The notes beneath the pieces are model-generated. The model saw only the letters and a program-made list of their open reading frames with translations, was not told the origin of the DNA and made no database searches. Positions 1 to 7,315 of a DNA stretch of 18,829 nucleotides are shown here, in pieces. The translations under genes were made by a program, and so were the position numbers. This stretch comes from CAZWCX01 sp964632945. GTDB lineage: Bacteria > Planctomycetota > MHYJ01 > WSZJ01 > CAZWCX01. Positions within the stretch are counted from its first letter, which is position 1. Each line of letters begins with the position of its first letter. The DNA lies in NCBI GenBank assembly GCA_964632945.1, contig CAZWCX010000133.1, forward strand, positions 1 to 18,829. The letters run 5' to 3'.

Positions 1-1725
1 CAGCCGGTAGTAGAGGTCCTCGCGAAAGCGGGCGGCCTTGATCTCGTCGCGCAGGTCCTTGTTCGAGGCCGAGACGATGCGCACGTTGACGCGCACGATG
101 TCCTTGCCGCCGACCCGGCGGATCTCGCCCTCCTGGAGCGCGCGCAGCAGCTTCTTCTGCATCTCGAGGCTCATGTCGCCGATCTCGTCCAGGAAGAGCG
201 TGCCGCCATGGGCGATCTCGAAGAGGCCCTTCTTGTCCTGGGTCGCTCCGGTGAAGGCCCCCCGCATGTAGCCGAAGAGCTCGCTTTCGAGCAGCGTTTC
301 CGGGATCGCGGCGCAGTTTTCCGAGACGAAGCGGGCCGCCCGCCGGGGGCCGTTGAAGTGGATCGCCCGGGCGACCAGTTCCTTGCCGGTGCCGCTCTCC
401 CCGTAGATCAGGACGGGCACGTCGGTGTCGGTGATCCGGTCGAGCACCTGCAGGACCTGCTGCATCTTGTCGCTCTTGCCGACGATATTGCGGTAGTCGT
501 ACTTGAGTTGCAAATCGCTGCGGTTGCGTTTCAACTCCTCGCGCACCTCGGTCAGCTCGACCGACTGCCGCTCGACCTTCTCCTCAAGGAGCCGGTTCAG
601 TTTCTCGACCTGTTCCTTGGACCGACGCAGGTCCTCCTGCTTGCGCAGGTTGTCCTCGAGCAGGCGGGCGTTTTCGATGGCGATGGCGGCCTGGTCGGCG
701 AAGGCCTCGAGCAGCGTGAGTTCGTCCGGGGTGAAGACGCCGCCCTCGAATCGGTTGTCGATGTAGACGCAGCCGAGCGCCTTCTCCTTCACCTTGAAGG
801 GGATGCAGAGGACCGACCGCAACTTGAGCCCGGCGACGCTCATGAAGGCCTGGAAGCGCTGGTCGGCCTGCGCATCCGCGGTCAGGACCGCGCGACCGGA
901 GCGGATGACCTCTTCGGCGATCGAGTGGCTGATCTTGAACTCCGGGTTCCGGATCGCTTCCTTGTCGAAGTTTCGCGCGACCTTGAAATTCATCGCCTCG
1001 TCTTCGAGCAGGATCAGAAAGCCGCGCTCCGCCTCCGTGAGTTCGATGACCTTGTCCATGATCAATTCGAGGAGACGCTTCAGGTTGAGTTCCGAATTGA
1101 TGGCCTGCGCGACTTCCTGGAGGCGCAGGAGGTTGTCGCGGCTGGCCACGATGGCGGCCATCCGCGCCGAGCCGGTCTGCTCGGTGTAGACTTCGTCCAG
1201 GACCCGGCCGACCTCCTCGAGCCCGTCCACGCCGCGGGAATCCACGATGGCCTCGATGTCGTCGCGGAGCCGCACCTCCAGGTCTTCCGGCGCGCCGGTG
1301 TCGGTCGGGGCTGCCGGCTCCGCTCCCCCGGCGGCCGCGACGTGGCGCTTGCGCATGGGTACCAGTCGGCGGAGACGGCGGCGCAGGACCCGGGGTCGCA
1401 TCGGTTCGGCGGCGCGCGCTTCCTCCTCCGCCTCGTCCTCGGCCATGGACTCATAGAGGATGGCGGTCGTGCCGATTTCGATGCGATCGCCCGGCTTGAG
1501 CAGTTGGTGGTTGACGCGGACCCCGTTGACCTGGGTGCCGTTCTGGCTGGCGAGGTCGACGAGCAGGTAGCCGCGCTCGGTAAGCTCGATGTAACAATGT
1601 TCTCGGGAAGATTTTATGTCGAGGATCTGGATCGTATTGGAAGGCGCGCGGCCGATGGTGACGACGCTGCCGTCGAGGCGCAGGGTGCGGACCTCGTTGT
1701 TCTCCTTCACGACCAACTGCGGCAT
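1..1725 (-). CDS. FHA-GAF-AAA+ sigma-54-dependent transcriptional activator (C-terminus cut off)
   Basis: This is an enhancer-binding activator that would remodel sigma-54 RNA polymerase using ATP. Reading from the ATG at 1725, the visible 575 residues hold four parts. An FHA domain lies at about 1-95 and includes the SSREH and SQNGTQVNG signatures. A GAF domain lies at about 205-360. A helical linker follows at about 360-410. The AAA+ domain starts near 415, with Walker A GESGTGKE at 442-449, the sigma-54-contacting GAFTGA loop at 489-494, and Walker B GGTLFLDEIGD at 507-517. The rest of the AAA+ domain and any DNA-binding domain lie beyond position 1. A purine-rich GGAGG lies about 13 nt upstream of the start, so the ribosome binding site is weak. 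FHA domains read phosphothreonine peptides and GAF domains bind small ligands, so input is probably a Ser/Thr kinase signal plus a ligand. No specific target can be named. Confidence 0.95.
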   Translation of the reverse strand, partial: MPQLVVKENNEVRTLRLDGSVVTIGRAPSNTIQILDIKSSREHCYIELTERGYLLVDLASQNGTQVNGVRVNHQLLKPGDRIEIGTTAILYESMAEDEAEEEARAAEPMRPRVLRRRLRRLVPMRKRHVAAAGGAEPAAPTDTGAPEDLEVRLRDDIEAIVDSRGVDGLEEVGRVLDEVYTEQTGSARMAAIVASRDNLLRLQEVAQAINSELNLKRLLELIMDKVIELTEAERGFLILLEDEAMNFKVARNFDKEAIRNPEFKISHSIAEEVIRSGRAVLTADAQADQRFQAFMSVAGLKLRSVLCIPFKVKEKALGCVYIDNRFEGGVFTPDELTLLEAFADQAAIAIENARLLEDNLRKQEDLRRSKEQVEKLNRLLEEKVERQSVELTEVREELKRNRSDLQLKYDYRNIVGKSDKMQQVLQVLDRITDTDVPVLIYGESGTGKELVARAIHFNGPRRAARFVSENCAAIPETLLESELFGYMRGAFTGATQDKKGLFEIAHGGTLFLDEIGDMSLEMQKKLLRALQEGEIRRVGGKDIVRVNVRIVSASNKDLRDEIKAARFREDLYYRL

Positions 1726-1813
1726 GGGTGGGGGGGAGCCTCCGTTTCCTGATTCGCGGAGGAGGGTTACGTCGTTTTTCGGAGCGCGGGAAGGGTCGCC
1801 GAAGTCACGATTT

Positions 1814-1843
1814 CTTATACCACGGGACGGGAACTCATGCCAG
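1814..1843 (-). promoter_or_regulatory. candidate promoter for the sigma-54 activator gene
   Basis: On the minus strand CTGGCA (1843-1838, four of six matches to TTGACA) and TATAAG (1819-1814, five of six matches to TATAAT) are separated by 18 bases. The pair lies about 90 bases upstream of the start at 1725. It is AT-richer than its surroundings, but the -35 box is weak. Confidence 0.35.
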
Positions 1844-1883
1844 CGAAAACCTAACGATTGCGCGGGTTCGCCGGTGATTTCTC

Positions 1884-1913
1884 TTGACAATTTTCTTCAC
1901 CTCCTCGTATGAT
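1884..1913 (+). promoter_or_regulatory. strong sigma-70-type promoter for the envelope cluster
   Basis: TTGACA at 1884-1889 is followed after 18 bases by TATGAT at 1908-1913, a near-consensus core promoter in otherwise GC-rich DNA. Transcription would begin near 1920, leaving a leader of about 150 nt before the ATG at 2073. The same bases include a TTG that opens a long reading frame. The promoter makes translation from that TTG very unlikely. Confidence 0.75.
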
Positions 1914-2072
1914 CTGCCGACACTTTATTCGGCGGAAGGTCCGGCGGGAGGCCGGAGGCGCGCCGGCATGGAGGGTGCGCAGGGCCAGGCTCCCTGTGGG
2001 CTGGTTCCCACCTCACATTGCCTGACGTCGTTTCCCCGCCGGGATTTCGGTTTCTCTGCGCGGCGATCGGTC

Positions 2073-2882
2073 ATGCTGGAAACGTCGGCGATTTCACCCC
2101 GCTACGCGGTCGTCCTCGGGGCGGCCTGTGGCTTCTTTCTCGTCGGCACGCTCCTGGCGGTCGTGGTGCTGCTGGGGGACTACGGGGCCGATGGGCGGGA
2201 GACGCCGGGAAAATCGGCGCGGTCGAAGAAGTCGGCGCTGTCCGAGGAAGAGCGCGAGAAGCTGCGGAAGAAGCTGGACAAGTACGACCGCCTGCTGGGC
2301 GATCTCGAAGAGCGACTGATTACGGTCTCCAACGAGCTGAATACCGCTCGCGAAGCGCGGGGGGCGGCGCCCGGTGGCGCGATGCCCGGCGGCGAGACCG
2401 GAGGGACGTCTTCGACCGTCGCGGGGGGTGTCGGGACGTTTGTCGCGACGCGCAACGATTACTCTGGAGCCGGCGGGGCCCCCGAGATTCCGATGTCGGA
2501 TCCGGCGGTCGTGGCGGCCCTCGAATCGCTGGGGATCGATGCCGGCCGGGAGCAGGAGTGGCGCGAGGCGGTCCAGGCGGTCTATCGGGAAGTCAAGGGG
2601 GACGAGTATCGGGAGTTGCGCAACCGCCGGGTCGATCGCAGCGCCGATTTCCTGGAAGCGCACCTCCGACTGACCCAGACCCAAAAAGAAGCTTTGATTC
2701 AGATCCGCCGGCGGGAAAACGACAAGATGGCGGAACTGTACTCCCGGATGACGGCAGAAAACAATCGCGAGATCCAGGCGGAAGGCGAGCGCGTGCAGAT
2801 GGCCTCCGCCGAAGAGTTCCGGCAGTTGCTTTCCCCGGACCAGGCGCGGCGCCTGGGTCCGACTCTCAATTCGCTGAGATGA
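2073..2882 (+). CDS. membrane-anchored helical protein with LTxxQ-like motifs (Spy/CpxP-like), paralogue A
   Basis: The function is unknown. The 269-residue product has a short N-terminus, one transmembrane helix at about 11-34, and a charged coiled coil at about 53-92. A Gly/Ala-rich linker then leads to a highly charged helical C-terminal domain, presumably periplasmic. That domain contains LTQTQ at 200-204 and LSPDQ at 253-257, which resemble the LTxxQ motifs of Spy/CpxP envelope-stress chaperones. Both the membrane anchor and the motif pair recur in the protein at 4384-5115. The ATG at 2073 was chosen because it puts a membrane helix at the N-terminus. It lacks a clear Shine-Dalgarno sequence. 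An in-frame ATG at 1968 with GGAGG nine bases upstream would add 35 residues and cannot be excluded. This is the first gene behind the promoter at 1884-1913 and lies 58 bases before the next gene. Confidence 0.75.
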   Translation: MLETSAISPRYAVVLGAACGFFLVGTLLAVVVLLGDYGADGRETPGKSARSKKSALSEEEREKLRKKLDKYDRLLGDLEERLITVSNELNTAREARGAAPGGAMPGGETGGTSSTVAGGVGTFVATRNDYSGAGGAPEIPMSDPAVVAALESLGIDAGREQEWREAVQAVYREVKGDEYRELRNRRVDRSADFLEAHLRLTQTQKEALIQIRRRENDKMAELYSRMTAENNREIQAEGERVQMASAEEFRQLLSPDQARRLGPTLNSLR

Positions 2883-2940
2883 TGAAGCTGTTTCGTGCGC
2901 ACCCCGTTTCGGGCTGTTGAGGATATCAGGAGGGTTGGTG

Positions 2941-4335
2941 ATGGGTGGGTTGAAAACGTGGGAGAAGATCCCCGTCCTAATGATGATCCTCTCGATCCTG
3001 CTTTCGCCGGTGCGCGTGTGGGCCGAGGGTATTCACGTGCAGCTCGGCTTCGCCGAGGTGGACGCGTTCGACGAAGTGGCGGAGATCGAGACGTTCGATC
3101 CGGGCGCTCCCGTCGCGACCGGACCCGTGTACGTCGAGTACGCGAATTCCGCGGAGAGTCTCGTGCCGGGCTTTGCCGCGGACACGGTGTCGAAGATCAC
3201 CCCGCACCCGTTCGACTCGGATGCAGACATCCTCCTGCTGTTCAAGTCGCCGACGGACACTGCGCCGATGGGCGTGGCGGTCTCCGCCGGTGGTACGGCG
3301 GTCGTTCCCTGCGTCACGACCGCGACCATTGAAGTCTTCTCGGCCGGATCCGGTGCGGATGCGGTCGGCGCGCCGGTCGCGACTCCCGCGGGGAGCACCC
3401 CGTGGATGGCCGGTTTCATCCCGGGCGGATCCACGGTGTTCATCAGCAACCGCGGCGTCGGCATTCTCACCCTCGATACCGCCGCCATCGCCGTACCGGT
3501 TTCCACGCCGATTCCGGTCGATCCCTTGAACCCGGCGGCCGTGATTCCGGATCCGTTGGACGTCGAGATCACCCCCAGCGGCGCGGTGGGCTGGATGCCC
3601 GACTTCGACCCGGCCGCGGCGGCCTCCCTCGTGTTCGGATTCGGCGGCGGCAAGCGCATCACCCGCTTCAGCACGGCCGCGCCGGCCACTCAGATCGACG
3701 TGGACATCGACGCCATCGCCGGCGCGATCGCGGGTCCCTGGGGCCTGACGGTCCTGCCGTCCGGCACCGACATCTTCATCTTCTGCAACAGCGGTCACTG
3801 CGTGGTGGCTCCGAATGATGAGGCCGGCGCGGTTGTCGCCACGACCGAGGCTTCTCTGCTCGCCGGTGACGTGGCCGGGGATACCTTCCTCGGCATTGCG
3901 CTCTGGGACGGCGATGCCACCGACGACTCGGGCAAGGTGTTCCTGACCGCCCACCACGACGTCCTGGGCCCTGCGCCGGATGCCCCTGGACCGAGCCCCG
4001 GTGCCGAGCCTTCCGGCTTGTTCCGCATCTTCACGGTCGCCGGCACGGGCAAGTTCACCAGCGCGGCTCCCGTGGGCCCGACCAGCGTCGACGTGACCCC
4101 GGAGGCTTTCGAGTATGACGTGGCCATCCGCCCGCCGGTCGCGTTCGTCGACACCACCTTGGGCCGCCGCAAGTCGGGCGGGCACGCCTGCTACGTCGGA
4201 AAACTGGGTCCGGAAGGATCGCTGCCGGTCGCGCCGCTGGCATTGCTCGGCTTGGGCGTGGTATATTGCCTCGCCGTCAGCGTCCGCCGGCGTGACGCGG
4301 AGCTCTCCGACGGCGACACGGGCATCCTGGACTAA
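2941..4335 (+). CDS. secreted protein of unknown function with C-terminal membrane anchor or sorting signal
   Basis: I do not recognise a named family. The 464-residue product begins with a signal peptide of about 28 residues ending in RVWA. The body is Ala/Gly/Pro/Val-rich, with short beta-strand-like segments such as GSTVFISNRG and GTDIFIFCNSG. This resembles a beta-propeller or other all-beta surface protein, but no repeat is clear enough to name. The C-terminus has a Cys (417) in GHACYVG, a hydrophobic helix at about 428-448, RRR at 449-451 and a short acidic tail. That order (motif, helix, basic cluster) matches the general plan of bacterial C-terminal sorting signals, some of which carry a Cys. 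The start is well defined: AGGAGGG at 2928-2934 lies six bases before the ATG at 2941. An in-frame TTG further upstream is not needed. It sits between two paralogous membrane proteins and is probably in one operon with them. Confidence 0.75.
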   Translation: MGGLKTWEKIPVLMMILSILLSPVRVWAEGIHVQLGFAEVDAFDEVAEIETFDPGAPVATGPVYVEYANSAESLVPGFAADTVSKITPHPFDSDADILLLFKSPTDTAPMGVAVSAGGTAVVPCVTTATIEVFSAGSGADAVGAPVATPAGSTPWMAGFIPGGSTVFISNRGVGILTLDTAAIAVPVSTPIPVDPLNPAAVIPDPLDVEITPSGAVGWMPDFDPAAAASLVFGFGGGKRITRFSTAAPATQIDVDIDAIAGAIAGPWGLTVLPSGTDIFIFCNSGHCVVAPNDEAGAVVATTEASLLAGDVAGDTFLGIALWDGDATDDSGKVFLTAHHDVLGPAPDAPGPSPGAEPSGLFRIFTVAGTGKFTSAAPVGPTSVDVTPEAFEYDVAIRPPVAFVDTTLGRRKSGGHACYVGKLGPEGSLPVAPLALLGLGVVYCLAVSVRRRDAELSDGDTGILD

Positions 4336-4383
4336 CGTCCGGGGTGCCGGTCGGCGGCCGCTCTCGCAGGAAATGGTCCTCCC

Positions 4384-5115
4384 ATGAAAACGAAAGGAAT
4401 GTGGGCGGCTTTCCCAACCGCCCACTTCCTGGGCGGATTCGTGGGCGTCCTGGTCTTGGGAACCCTTCTCGGCATCGTGGCGATCAGCCTCGCCCCGGCG
4501 CCACCCCCGTCCCGGGTGGAGGCGGAGGAACCCTCCGACGATCTCCTCCTCAAAGTCGAGGAAAGCCGGCGCCGCCGCCTCTTGGCCTTGGACGCGGAGC
4601 TGCGCGCCCTCGAGACGGAAGCCCGGGAGTACTTCTCTTCGTTCGCCCGACAGGCCATTCAGGTTGCACAGGAGCAGGAGGTCAAGAAGGCCCGGGAAAA
4701 CCCGTTCCTCGCCGACCCACACATGCGGGCGCGCCTCAAGGCCCTGATGATCGAGGAGCGTCGGCGCGAAAACCTGGCCATGGTCGCCCAGTCCGCAGCG
4801 GTCGAGCTCAGTCAGACCGAGCGCATGGTCGAGCTGGGGCCGGGTCAGCGAGAATCGGTCGAAGACGTGTTCGTGCGATACTTGTTGTCTTTGCAGGAGT
4901 TTCAGGCGAGACTGCCGCAGATCCCGAAGTCGGAGCATGCCGCCGGCTTCCGTAAGCAGGAAGAGTTTCTCCAAACGGAGATGCGGAAGGTTCTCAGCCC
5001 TGATCAATACGACCGGTGGGTCACCACGATCGGCAAGAAGTACCACCGGATCGTCGACTTCGTGGAGACGGTTGACCGCTTGGATAAGAATCCGCCCGTC
5101 GGCGATAGGCGCTGA
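4384..5115 (+). CDS. membrane-anchored helical protein with LxxxQ motifs (Spy/CpxP-like), paralogue B
   Basis: The function is unknown. The 243-residue product has one transmembrane helix at about 13-36, a Pro-rich hinge (APAPPPS), and a long charged helical region that should lie outside the membrane. It carries LGPGQ at 151-155 and LSPDQ at 204-208, a spacing of exactly 53 residues. Paralogue A at 2073-2882 has the same spacing between LTQTQ and LSPDQ, and both contain an ERRREN/RRREN-type basic-acidic helix. I infer that the two are diverged paralogues flanking a secreted protein. The ATG at 4384 has only a weak AGGA about 12 bases upstream. The tail ends in a polar stretch after YHRIVDFVETVDRL. 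The gene follows the preceding one by 48 bases, consistent with one transcript. Confidence 0.75.
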   Translation: MKTKGMWAAFPTAHFLGGFVGVLVLGTLLGIVAISLAPAPPPSRVEAEEPSDDLLLKVEESRRRRLLALDAELRALETEAREYFSSFARQAIQVAQEQEVKKARENPFLADPHMRARLKALMIEERRRENLAMVAQSAAVELSQTERMVELGPGQRESVEDVFVRYLLSLQEFQARLPQIPKSEHAAGFRKQEEFLQTEMRKVLSPDQYDRWVTTIGKKYHRIVDFVETVDRLDKNPPVGDRR

Positions 5116-5153
5116 CCCCTCGGTGAGGGAGCGGTGGTCGGATACGGTGGAAA

Positions 5154-5216
5154 GCACCCCTGGGACGGCCCGGCGCAGTCCGGCAGGTTCCATCCATGAA
5201 GGGGTGCAAGGATGGA
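5154..5216 (+). promoter_or_regulatory. possible pseudoknot-forming leader upstream of the PA2779-like gene
   Basis: Two interleaved perfect complementary pairs occupy the 120-base gap. GCACCCCT at 5154-5161 pairs with AGGGGTGC at 5200-5207. TCCATCC at 5189-5195 pairs with GGATGGA at 5210-5216. Because the pairs interleave, they form either an H-type pseudoknot or two competing hairpins. The second pair ends eight bases before the GGAGGG ribosome binding site at 5225-5230, so folding could affect translation. No known riboswitch class is recognised. Confidence 0.4.
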
Positions 5217-5236
5217 GAGGATTTGGAGGGTTCGGA

Positions 5237-5620
5237 ATGGTTCGCCTGTTCGCTTCCAGCTTGCTCGCGGCTTTGGCGGTGGTGTCGTTCACGCTGATGC
5301 TGCCGATGACTGTGGCGCATGCCGATATGATCCCGTCCGCGCCCGCCTCGACGCCGGCGACCTCCGACACGGTCGCGCCCGAGCAGGTGGTGGCCGGTCA
5401 GATGGCGGCCCTCGGTCTGACCAACGAGGAGATTGCCGATCGCATGGCGGAGTTGACCGATTCGGACGTGGCGACGATCGCCGCCAATCCGGAACAGGTC
5501 CACGTCGCCGGTAGCGCGTGGGCGCTCATCGCCTTCGGCATCGCGGCCTTCGCCTTGATCGCGATTCTGGTCCTCGACAGCCTGAATGCCAAGGAAGCGG
5601 AGCAGTACCGCACCTACTAA
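5237..5620 (+). CDS. small PA2779-family-like membrane protein
   Basis: The 127-residue product has an N-terminal signal or membrane segment at about 4-28, followed by ADMIPSAP. Next comes a helical segment with GQMAALGLTNEEIADRMAEL and DVATIAANPEQ, and a second transmembrane helix at about 94-113 before a short polar tail. This order (signal segment, MIP motif, Ala/Leu/Glu helix where the protein counts residues as ALGLTNEEI, then a C-terminal helix) matches my recollection of PA2779-type proteins, whose function is unknown. The usual cysteine-peptidase partner (PA2778-type) is not present here. The start is firm: GGAGGG at 5225-5230 lies six bases before the ATG. The gene follows paralogue B by 121 bases and is preceded by the pseudoknot-capable leader. 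It is the last gene of the envelope cluster. Confidence 0.7.
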   Translation: MVRLFASSLLAALAVVSFTLMLPMTVAHADMIPSAPASTPATSDTVAPEQVVAGQMAALGLTNEEIADRMAELTDSDVATIAANPEQVHVAGSAWALIAFGIAAFALIAILVLDSLNAKEAEQYRTY

Positions 5621-5965
5621 GGGTCCGTCGCCGTCCTCCGCCCAACGGCCTCGCGGCCGAGGGGCGGATCGGCGGGCAGCGGGGGGCCGAGGGCCTCGGC
5701 GACCCGCAACCCGCCGGCTGTGGACCATCCGAAACCTCGAACCCAGTAACGACCCGGCCGGGCTCCGCCCGGTCGGGTCTGCCCGTCTCGGGCGTTCGCC
5801 ACTGCCGGTCGCGGGTCGGAGGCACTCTCCGGCATTCGCCGGGTTCGTGCGCGACCCCGAGCGGCGGGTCCTGTCCAGGGGCGGTCTGAGGATCGCCCCT
5901 GGGTGCGTTTCTCCCCGCGTCGAGTCGAGGGCCCGCGTCCGTCCGGCGCGGGCGTTCCCCGCTCC
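5621..5965. other. gene-free stretch with GC-rich hairpins between the envelope cluster and the pseudouridine synthase
   Basis: No convincing gene or promoter is seen in these 345 bases. The stretch holds several GC-rich inverted repeats. One is an interrupted stem around 5638-5667, in which CCGCCC and GGCC pair with GGCC and GGGCGG. The long stem at 5751-5779 and a small GCCCG/CGGGC stem at 5781-5793 follow. None has a T tract. They could stop or stabilise the upstream transcript. Confidence 0.5.
5751..5779. repeat. 13-bp GC-rich inverted repeat, possible terminator or REP-like element
   Basis: GACCCGGCCGGGC and GCCCGGTCGGGTC pair over 13 positions with one G-T wobble and a 3-base TCC loop. 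A second small stem-loop follows directly at 5781-5793. There is no downstream T tract, so intrinsic termination in the classical sense is uncertain. Whether copies exist elsewhere in the genome cannot be seen from here. Confidence 0.5.
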
Positions 5966-7288
5966 ATGCCCCGATTCTCCGACCCCTTCCGGTTCGAACA
6001 CGTGATCCACCGTCGTGAGGCGGGAGTTTGCGTGGACGACCTCGTCTGTCGATTGCTGCACGGCGCCTCGCGGACCGTCGTGCGTCGCCTGATCGGTCGC
6101 CGCTGCATCCTGCTCAACGGGCAACCCTGTACCGCTCGCGATCGATTGGTCGAGGACGACGTCCTCAGCGCGCGCATCGATCCACGCGACCTCGCCGGGA
6201 TTCACCCGGTCGATCTCCGCCGGCAGATTCTGTTTCAGGACGCGGATCTGCTGGTTCTCGACAAGCAGCGCGGACAGCTGATCGTACCGGGACGCGATCC
6301 GGACGAGCCGAACCTTCGGGATGCCCTGCGAGGACTGTGCTCCGGAGGTCCGGGATCAGGCCCCGCGGCCCCTGACCCCGCGGAAAAACCACCGGCGCGC
6401 GGCAAGTCCAAACGCGGAGCGAAGGGGCGAAGCGCGGAGAGCGAGTCGCCCCCGGAATTGGCGGAGGAGGAGGAGGGCGGAGAGGATCCCGCCGGTGCGG
6501 CCGAAGCGGATGCCGCGGTGTTGCCTCCATGGGTGGTTCATCGGCTGGATCGCGACACCAGCGGCGTCTGTGTGTGGGCCATGACACGCGAGACCCATCG
6601 GGCCCTCAGTCTCGCCTTCCAGCGCCGCGAGGTCGCCAAGACCTACTGGGCAATCGTGACCGGGCGGGTGACGGCGGATGCGGGGGAGATCGACCTGCCG
6701 CTCCGGCCGCACCCCAAGGACCCGCTTCGCATGCACGTCACGAAGCGGGGGAACGAGGCGCGAACCTCGTATCGCGTGCTCGAAAGATTCCGAGGCTACG
6801 CGCTCCTGGAATTGATCCCCCACACCGGCCGCACGCACCAATTGCGCGTCCACCTGCAGGCCATCGGTCATCCCCTCGCCGTCGATCCGCTCTACGGGAG
6901 TCGCAGTCCGCTCTGCCTGTCGGATCTCAAGGAAGACTATCGCGCCAAGCACGGCGAATCGGAGCGTCCCCTGCTCGCGCGCACGCCGTTGCACGCGCGG
7001 GAGATCTCGTTCACGCATCCGAAAACGGGGGAACGGGTGTCGTTTCGGTCGGAACTTCCGGAAGATATGGAAGTCGTCCTGAAGGCGCTCCGACGCCATC
7101 GCCGCCCGGATACGGGGAGCGGGGAGTCGCCCGCCGGAGCAGGGTCCGTCGGGCATTCGGACCGGGAACCGGAAGCCACACGGGGGATTTGGGACCCCCC
7201 GGCGGCGGACGCGCAGGATCCCAAGCCGGGCGCCGGCAAGGATCGGGAGGTCGACGACGAACCGGTCGGCGATCCCGACCCGGAGTGA
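5966..7288 (+). CDS. RluA-family pseudouridine synthase with a charged insertion
   Basis: This enzyme should convert specific uridines in ribosomal or transfer RNA to pseudouridine. The 440-residue product has an S4-like RNA-binding segment at about 18-72. The catalytic domain starts near 85 (ILFQDADLLVLDKQRG). It carries VHRLDRDTSG with the catalytic Asp at 195, then KTYWAIV and GRTHQLRVHLQAIGHPLAVDPLYG, both typical of the family. Between the first strand pair and HRLD lies an insertion at about 126-186 rich in Pro/Ala, then Lys/Arg, then Glu. The C-terminus is a polar tail of about 60 residues. Both are unusual, since RluA-type enzymes normally run straight from this point to HRLD. The ATG at 5966 fits the family N-terminus better than the upstream GTG at 5903, though neither has a good ribosome binding site. 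The next gene starts 27 bases downstream. Confidence 0.92.
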   Translation: MPRFSDPFRFEHVIHRREAGVCVDDLVCRLLHGASRTVVRRLIGRRCILLNGQPCTARDRLVEDDVLSARIDPRDLAGIHPVDLRRQILFQDADLLVLDKQRGQLIVPGRDPDEPNLRDALRGLCSGGPGSGPAAPDPAEKPPARGKSKRGAKGRSAESESPPELAEEEEGGEDPAGAAEADAAVLPPWVVHRLDRDTSGVCVWAMTRETHRALSLAFQRREVAKTYWAIVTGRVTADAGEIDLPLRPHPKDPLRMHVTKRGNEARTSYRVLERFRGYALLELIPHTGRTHQLRVHLQAIGHPLAVDPLYGSRSPLCLSDLKEDYRAKHGESERPLLARTPLHAREISFTHPKTGERVSFRSELPEDMEVVLKALRRHRRPDTGSGESPAGAGSVGHSDREPEATRGIWDPPAADAQDPKPGAGKDREVDDEPVGDPDPE

Positions 7289-7315
7289 GTTCGTACCGTC
7301 GCAGGAGGAGCGGGG

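Larger units (their letters stand above)
1726..2072. other. divergent intergenic region with two promoters and a 5' leader
   Basis: No gene is visible in these 347 bases between the sigma-54 activator (minus) and the envelope cluster (plus). The region holds a strong plus-strand promoter at 1884-1913 and a weaker minus-strand candidate at 1814-1843. About 150 bases of GC-rich leader precede the start codon at 2073. The leader contains short imperfect complementary segments around 1983-2010, but I do not recognise a riboswitch class. Confidence 0.6.

Noticed and set aside
208..1752. A 514-codon plus-strand frame opposite the sigma-54 activator
   Set aside because: The minus strand encodes unmistakable FHA, GAF and AAA+ motifs. 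The plus frame is its shadow.
1884..2072. N-terminal extension of the first envelope protein from a TTG at 1884
   Set aside because: The TTG is the start of the -35 box TTGACA, so transcripts from this promoter would not contain it.
1920..2072. Riboswitch in the leader of the envelope cluster
   Set aside because: The leader is long and GC-rich with some complementary segments, but no conserved core of a known riboswitch (for example cobalamin, TPP, SAM or cyclic di-GMP) is visible.
2977..5370. A 797-codon minus-strand frame opposite the envelope cluster
   Set aside because: It has no recognisable motif, and the plus-strand genes have signal peptides, ribosome binding sites and a promoter.
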